DNA from: Cristatella mucedo
Lineage: Eukaryota > Bryozoa > Phylactolaemata > Cristatellidae
Assembly (NCBI GenBank): GCA_009760855.2
Contig: WPIO01000020.1
Coordinates: forward strand, 3,572,501 to 3,636,500
Direction: 5' to 3'
DNA length: 64,000 nt
Under the pieces are notes generated by a model. The model had not been told where the DNA came from. It worked only from the letters and a program-made list of their open reading frames with translations, and made no database searches. Made by a program: the position numbers and the translations under genes. How positions within the stretch are numbered: the stretch's first letter is position 1; each line of letters begins with the position of its first letter. Positions 59,490 to 64,000 of this stretch are shown here, piece after piece.

Positions 59490-60075
59490 GATCACCTTGC
59501 AAAACTCCGCAGCTAGGCTTGTCTGTCGTGAGCATCGCAGTTGCCACCGGTCAAGCAACGGATCGACTTCAAGATTTTGTCGCTCATTTTTAGGTCACTT
59601 CATTCTTTGGCTCCAGCCTATCTCTCAGATCTACTCCCCCACCAGGCCAAGCATCGTACCACCTGCTTTTCGGAATCCAACAGTTTACCAATACCTCGTA
59701 CAAAACCTCAAATCCTTTAGAGACCGTGCATTTAGTTCGTATGCTCCCAAAGCCTGGAACTCCCGTCACAACATTCCCTGACGTGACGACATTTAAAAAG
59801 AACTCGAAAACACCTATTTAGGACAGCATTTAATGGGTCCCTGTGATTCGTCCTGTATGTGCTTATGCCTGCTGAAACTGTGCATTGTGCCACTAACCAC
59901 ATTTGCATGCTGACCCCACGTGCATGTCACCCCTAACCATGTTTTTTATGTTTATCAAGCATGATATTACTCACCATTCAATCGTGCTTCCCTTTGCAGC
60001 AAATGTGCAGCGCCTAGAAAGAGATTGAGTTCTCTGAGGGCGCTTTATCAAGTCCATTATTATTATTATTATTGC
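59490..60075 (+). pseudogene. 5'-truncated LINE with tail
   Basis: It starts in the LQLVQNSAAR block (CAAAACTCCGCAGCTAGGCT) and continues through HSLAPAYLSDLLPHQAKHRT, SFRDRAFSSYAPKAWNS and the non-coding 3' region. It ends in the tail CGCCTAGAAAGAGATTGAGT with an ATT run at 60055-60075. A deletion of about 45 bp removes the DLHWLPV segment. Confidence 0.85.
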
Positions 60076-60965
60076 TGAGAGGTGGAGGGGGAGGCAGCAA
60101 CTAGCAGTGCTCCGGCGGCTGTCCAATTCATGCTAAACTAGGTGCCCGGCAGTGCACAGCAGAGGCACGTCGGTCTGATCTGGGAGCAGCCAGCTCACGG
60201 CATCAGAGGGCCCTTCCTCCAGTGGCCGTTAACCTCCATTGATCAAGGCTATCACGAGTGAGACCCACAGGAGTGTCACCCGAGTGCAGCCGTCTGGCAG
60301 GCACACTTGACACTAACGATTTCATCAGGTATTTACCAAGCGGTTGCCAAGTTTCCTCACAAGCCACTGCGTCGGTTAGTGGCCAGGTCTCGTGTGAACA
60401 GAATAGAAGGAGCCCTGCCGGTAATGAGCCCGGAATTCAGTCAATAAAAGTGTCTATAAATAGAGACCGGTCTTTATTCTGGATAAGCTATTAAATAGTC
60501 TAAGCTGCTATCATCTGACCAATTCACCGAGCAGCCATCGTGGCCGTGCTATTAATAGTCAACGGGAGTGGCCCTCTGAGCAGACGGTGCAGCCATACTT
60601 CATGTCACAGGACTGTCCAGCTTAGCCATCGAGTGCTGGAGCCCTCTGCTAGGGGGCTGGACAGACGGACAAGGCTGCATGGGCCAGGCCCTGCTGCTGT
60701 GTTCATGCACTCACTCACTGGTCGCCGATGGTAGCAACAGCTGCTGCTTCATTCCGTGTGGCCACAGCTGCCGTAGTGAGCAAAGCAGCAGCTGCTGCCG
60801 CTGCTACCGGAATTCGTCAGTCGCATTCCCACGCATACACGTGATTACTAGTAAAGCTGCACATAGGCACATCAAATTCGCGACAGCGCGATGGCAACGG
60901 CAGCAGTAGCGACCGCACAACTTGCTTGCCTTTCCATTTACCGGAGGATGCAAGCCAGAGGCAAG
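60076..60965. other. no gene recognised
   Basis: Unique sequence without a supported ORF. The 60540-60909 frames are Ser/Cys-rich. Confidence 0.35.
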
Positions 60966-60969
60966 CATG

Positions 60970-60972
60970 CTT

Positions 60973-61046
<74 letters not shown>

Positions 61047-61047
61047 C
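60970..61047. repeat. (CAG)n array, about 26 units
   Basis: Uninterrupted CAG/AGC/GCA repeat on the plus strand, CTG on the minus strand. It gives poly-Ser and poly-Leu frames, with no gene context to support translation. Confidence 0.97.
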
Positions 61048-61464
61048 GCCTGCTCCTGCCAAATCTTTAACTCCGTGGCACGGCAATAACCTGCTAGCTT
61101 GCTCATTCCTTGGGTCAAAGGCAAAGGCAGCCAGCAATAGGAGCTGCAGGTCGCACTGCCGGCCGAGCCAGTAGGCCGCTTTTAGAGTCGGCTTTCACCT
61201 CGACCATTCGACCTCGGCATAGTGTTATTGGCTGCTGGTGATGGCACTTTGGAGCAACAACAAACTGCCACCTCAGTACAATACAACCACAGCTTTCCAG
61301 CTGTTCCTCAACTTGGTATCCACTACGCTGAGCACCATGCTGCTGCTGCAGGAGTCATTGTGGGGATGGGAGTGGGGGGGGGGGGTGAAAATAGGAGGGA
61401 GATGGGAATGGATCAAGGTGAGAGCCAGGTGAGGTAGGGGTGGGAGAGAGGTGGGTGGGTGCCT
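61048..61464. other. no gene recognised
   Basis: Unique sequence with a G10 or longer run at about 61375-61385. Confidence 0.35.
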
Positions 61465-61662
61465 ATGGGTAAGGTACATGCACTTCACGACCCAGGTCGT
61501 GGGTTCGAGTCCTTCAGCAGAAATCATCCTGTATTGCCTGCTGCAATAGGGAGCAGATAGCCTCATAGCAGCTGCCTGCTGCTATATATATGAGGCTGTT
61601 GAATCAGCCACTCTGCTGCTACATATATGAGGCTGTTGAATCAGCGAATATGTACTTCTTTT
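61465..61662 (+). repeat. SINE-B copy with duplicated 3' end
   Basis: It reads CTATGGGTAAGGTACATGCA, CTTCACGACCCAGGTCGTGG, GTTCGAGTCCTTCAGCAG and TATTGCCTGCTGCAATAGGG. Then comes ATGAGGCTGTTGAATCAGC twice, about 45 bp apart, each preceded by CTGCTGCTA(T/C)ATATAT. Confidence 0.85.
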
Positions 61663-61667
61663 TTAGA

Positions 61668-61850
61668 CATATTTGCTTGCTGACCCTGTGTTTGTCACCC
61701 CTAACCATGTTATTCTTGATGTTTATTGAGCGTACTATATGACCATTCGAATCGTGTTTCCTTTGCAGCAAATGTAAAGTGCCTAGACAGAGATTGAGTT
61801 TTCTGAGGGCGCTTTATCAAGTGTATTATTATTATTATTATTATATATAC
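61668..61850 (+). repeat. LINE 3' end directly after SINE-B
   Basis: It starts in the non-coding 3' region (TTTGCTTGCTGACCCTGTG) and ends with AAATGTAAAGTGCCTAGACA, GAGATTGAGTTTTCTGAGGG, CGCTTTATCAAGTGTATTA and an ATT run. Its 5' end meets the SINE-B tail at about 61665. Confidence 0.85.
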
Positions 61851-62624
61851 GGGAAGTGAGGTGGGAGTGAAAAGGTATGAACGTGAAAAGGGAGTGGGAC
61901 TAGTAGGCACGAGTAGGAACAAGCTTTGCTACTTATTGGAATGGAACTCGTCACTGTGAGTGCGATCGTACGGCCTAGGTCTTGAAAAACCGAATGCTGG
62001 AGGTTACATGACAGAGACTCTGAAAGTGCAGTAACGACTACTTCAGCTTTGCTATGGCCCTAGTAGCCACAGCTTAGCTAAGGGACTAATGACAATACCT
62101 GTTGACGGCAACTTGCTCACATTCGACACGCTTTGCAATGACCAGCCTAAACTCAGCAGCGATCTGCTCTATATTGCACTTTCTGCATATAGTTTCACTT
62201 TAACGTTCAACAACTCCAAGTGTTGGTCTATGTACAATCTATAGGGCTGCTTACATCCGACAGTTGGGTTTCGGCCATGCTTGAAATATCAAAGCCAAGT
62301 GACTAGCAGCCAATGTAGCTACTGCATCAATCACTGGGTAAGTTTTCTGGGACAAATGAGCTCTTGTCACAATATCCGGCTTCCAGGCAAACTAGAGAGG
62401 CCCCGATATCAGAGCAAAACATCAACGAGTCCTTTCTCAGGGGAAAGCTTTAGCAGGAAAGCCGCCACGGCTCGGCCGAGCTCTACCGAGCACGGCCTCG
62501 TTTTGACAGCATTACGGTTTTGCAGCATCGAGGCCCAGGACGCGCTCTCGCCGAGCAGCAGCTCAGTGGCCAGCAGCAGCAGCACCGTGGCAGCTGGAGA
62601 GAGACCGGTCACTATGGTCACTAT
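61851..62624. other. no gene recognised
   Basis: Unique sequence. The frame at 62281-62676 runs into a SINE and is not supported. Confidence 0.35.
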
Positions 62625-62780
62625 GCCAAGCTGGTTTGGTCTAGCGGTTAAGGTGCTCGCCCCGACCAAGGTCTGACGAGGTCGTGGGCTCGAGCCCCGA
62701 GGCATACGTGAAGCGCCCGAATAGAGATTAAGTTCTCCTTGGGGTGCTATATAAATGAATCATATTACATTACATGGTCT
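62625..62780 (+). repeat. SINE-A copy, best preserved
   Basis: It reads TGGTTTGGTCTAGCGGTTAA (GGTCTAGCGGTTA resembles the tRNA-Glu A box), GGTCGTGGGCTCGAGCCCCG, GTGAAGCGCCCGAATAGAGA, TTAAGTTCTCCTTGGGGTGC and TATATAAATGAATCATATTA, then CATTACAT. It defines head, hairpin tail and terminus for the family. Confidence 0.88.
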
Positions 62781-63066
62781 GACGGCACAGAAAGAGCTGC
62801 TGCTGCCGCATCCACTCCGTCCAAGGTCACGTGACGTCCAACTGCCGAAGGCAGTGGGACGTTCGCATGACCGTCGTCTCTCCAAAGCCTGAGCTTTGCA
62901 GCCATCGCGATCGCTGTGGGCGTCTGGCTATCCTCCAGCTGCTCTCGCGAGTAGCCTGCCATTGGTACTTCGGGAGTAGCCGAACCTTCCGAGTGGTTGC
63001 ATCGACATTCGCGTTAGGGGACCTACAGTGTACACTGACAGCCACCACGACGACCGAACGGATCTC
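62781..63066. other. no gene recognised
   Basis: Unique sequence leading into a CAG array. Open frames on both strands here depend on the array. Confidence 0.3.

Positions 63067-63127
<61 letters not shown>
63067..63127. repeat. (GCA)n array, about 20 units
   Basis: Uninterrupted CAG-type repeat. The plus frame at 62831-63217 reads through it as 20 Gln after TERIS, which is the only reason to think of a polyQ protein. The flanks have no recognised domain. Confidence 0.97.
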
Positions 63128-63130
<3 letters not shown>

Positions 63131-64000
63131 GCAGCTCGAGGTCGGCAGCTAACGAGTGACTGCTGGAGGCCCGGCATTCCCGGTGCTACGACAGCCTCGA
63201 AAGCTGCATGCAGCTGAGCTGAACGCTTGGACGATCGCGTTTCAGCACGGCACCACCACCACCGCGGCCCCTCCCCGATTTGCCACAACGTGGGAGTGAG
63301 CGCACCTGTTCCTAGTGCTTGGTAGTGAGCTAATCTGTGCTGGACGGGGACCGGCTTTCGTTGTCACATTCCGTCGCTCAGGAGTAATGCATTGGAGCTT
63401 GTTGCTGGAGAACTCATGCAAAACCTCGTCAGGCTAAGGATTCCATGTCTGTAAGTAAACGTTGGGCCCTTGACGCAGGTCCACCGAAGCCATCAGCTGC
63501 TGACAACCAACAAACATGGCTGCCAAACTCGGCCTTGGGCAAATACGAGTAGGACAAAAGGTCTGCAAAGAGGACCGAGCAGCAGATTAGGAGCTTCACA
63601 CACACAGGACCCCGATCCAGAACGCTGCGATGCAGGCACGCACAGCGTGCAACAGTCGCGTGAGCAGCCGGTGAGAGAAGCATGAGCGAGGGGCTCTCTC
63701 TACATCAGTATCTGGCTGGGGGTCTGGCCTTTCTTTTGCTAGTTCCTCGTATAACGAGAGCTATTAGGTGGTGTCTAGCCGTGCACACAGTTCATGTGCA
63801 AACTCCCACCAAGTCTGCCGGCATTATTTCATTCGCTAACCATTCACGCGAAAGGGGCGCACAGCAAACTGTGTGTCACTGCTTAGCTTAGGATGGTTGC
63901 ATGCAGTATATGGATGTTTAGCTTAGATTGCGGTGCAAAAGCTCGCATGCCATAGCGCTCATTGCTGCAACTTGACCACGGCTTGCTGACGGTGTAGTTT
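63128..64000. other. no gene recognised
   Basis: Unique sequence to the end of the window. Small frames at 63429-63891 are not supported. Confidence 0.35.

Noticed and set aside
62640-62705. Functional tRNA gene
   Set aside because: A and B boxes are present, but the sequence cannot close a tRNA acceptor stem and continues into the SINE hairpin tail found at many loci.
62831-63217. polyQ protein candidate
   Set aside because: The 20 Gln come from a pure GCA array. Sequence on either side shows no domain and the frame has no splice or promoter support.

Overview
This is eukaryotic, metazoan nuclear DNA: a single intron-rich gene set in repeat-dense sequence. It contains one confidently identified host gene, a complete stimulatory G-protein alpha subunit (G-alpha-s, GNAS type), on the minus strand. 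Its start codon is at 33752 and its stop codon at 6704-6702. The eleven coding exons were placed by hand from splice sites, reading phase and conserved protein sequence; they join without a break into 377 residues. Protein details (EKKQKI...DIKRNI, then DAIL-TITGAMS) resemble protostome G-alpha-s more than vertebrate G-alpha-s. I therefore suggest an invertebrate, probably a protostome, and cannot name the species.

Layout. Positions 1-6100 are a patchwork of decayed non-LTR retrotransposons of the CR1/L2 type and tRNA-derived SINEs, ending at the 3' side of the gene. Positions 6100-33752 are the G-alpha-s gene: exons 11 to 8 lie at 6702-11965, exons 7 and 6 at 13347-15631, a 10.4-kb intron follows, and exons 5 to 1 lie at 26049-33752. 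The introns carry LINE and SINE pieces, microsatellites and homopolymer G/C runs. Positions 33753-35160 are a GC- and CpG-rich 5' flank, the likely promoter. Positions 35160-64000 hold no gene I can recognise. They contain one fairly long L2-type LINE (about 36020-38375) with another LINE inserted in it, further LINE and SINE copies, a 22/23-bp minisatellite (46284-46650), very long dinucleotide tracts (41.6, 43.8, 49.5 and 51.3-51.8 kb) and two CAG-type trinucleotide arrays.

Repeat biology ties much of the non-genic sequence together. LINE copies end in a hairpin-forming 3' tail (stem AAAGCGCC/GGCGCTTT with an inner AGAGA/TCTCT stem) followed by ATT-type repeats. One SINE family (here SINE-A, with a tRNA-Glu-like A box) ends in a variant of the same hairpin. 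A second SINE family (SINE-B) has a perfect B box and a different 3' end, which occurs tandemly duplicated at two loci.

The strongest points for follow-up are a GC-AG intron inside G-alpha-s, the LINE/SINE shared tail, the nested LINE insertion, the tandem SINE-B tails, two G-run/C-run palindromes and the minisatellite. I saw no multi-gene system, CRISPR array or operon, and none is expected in this kind of DNA.
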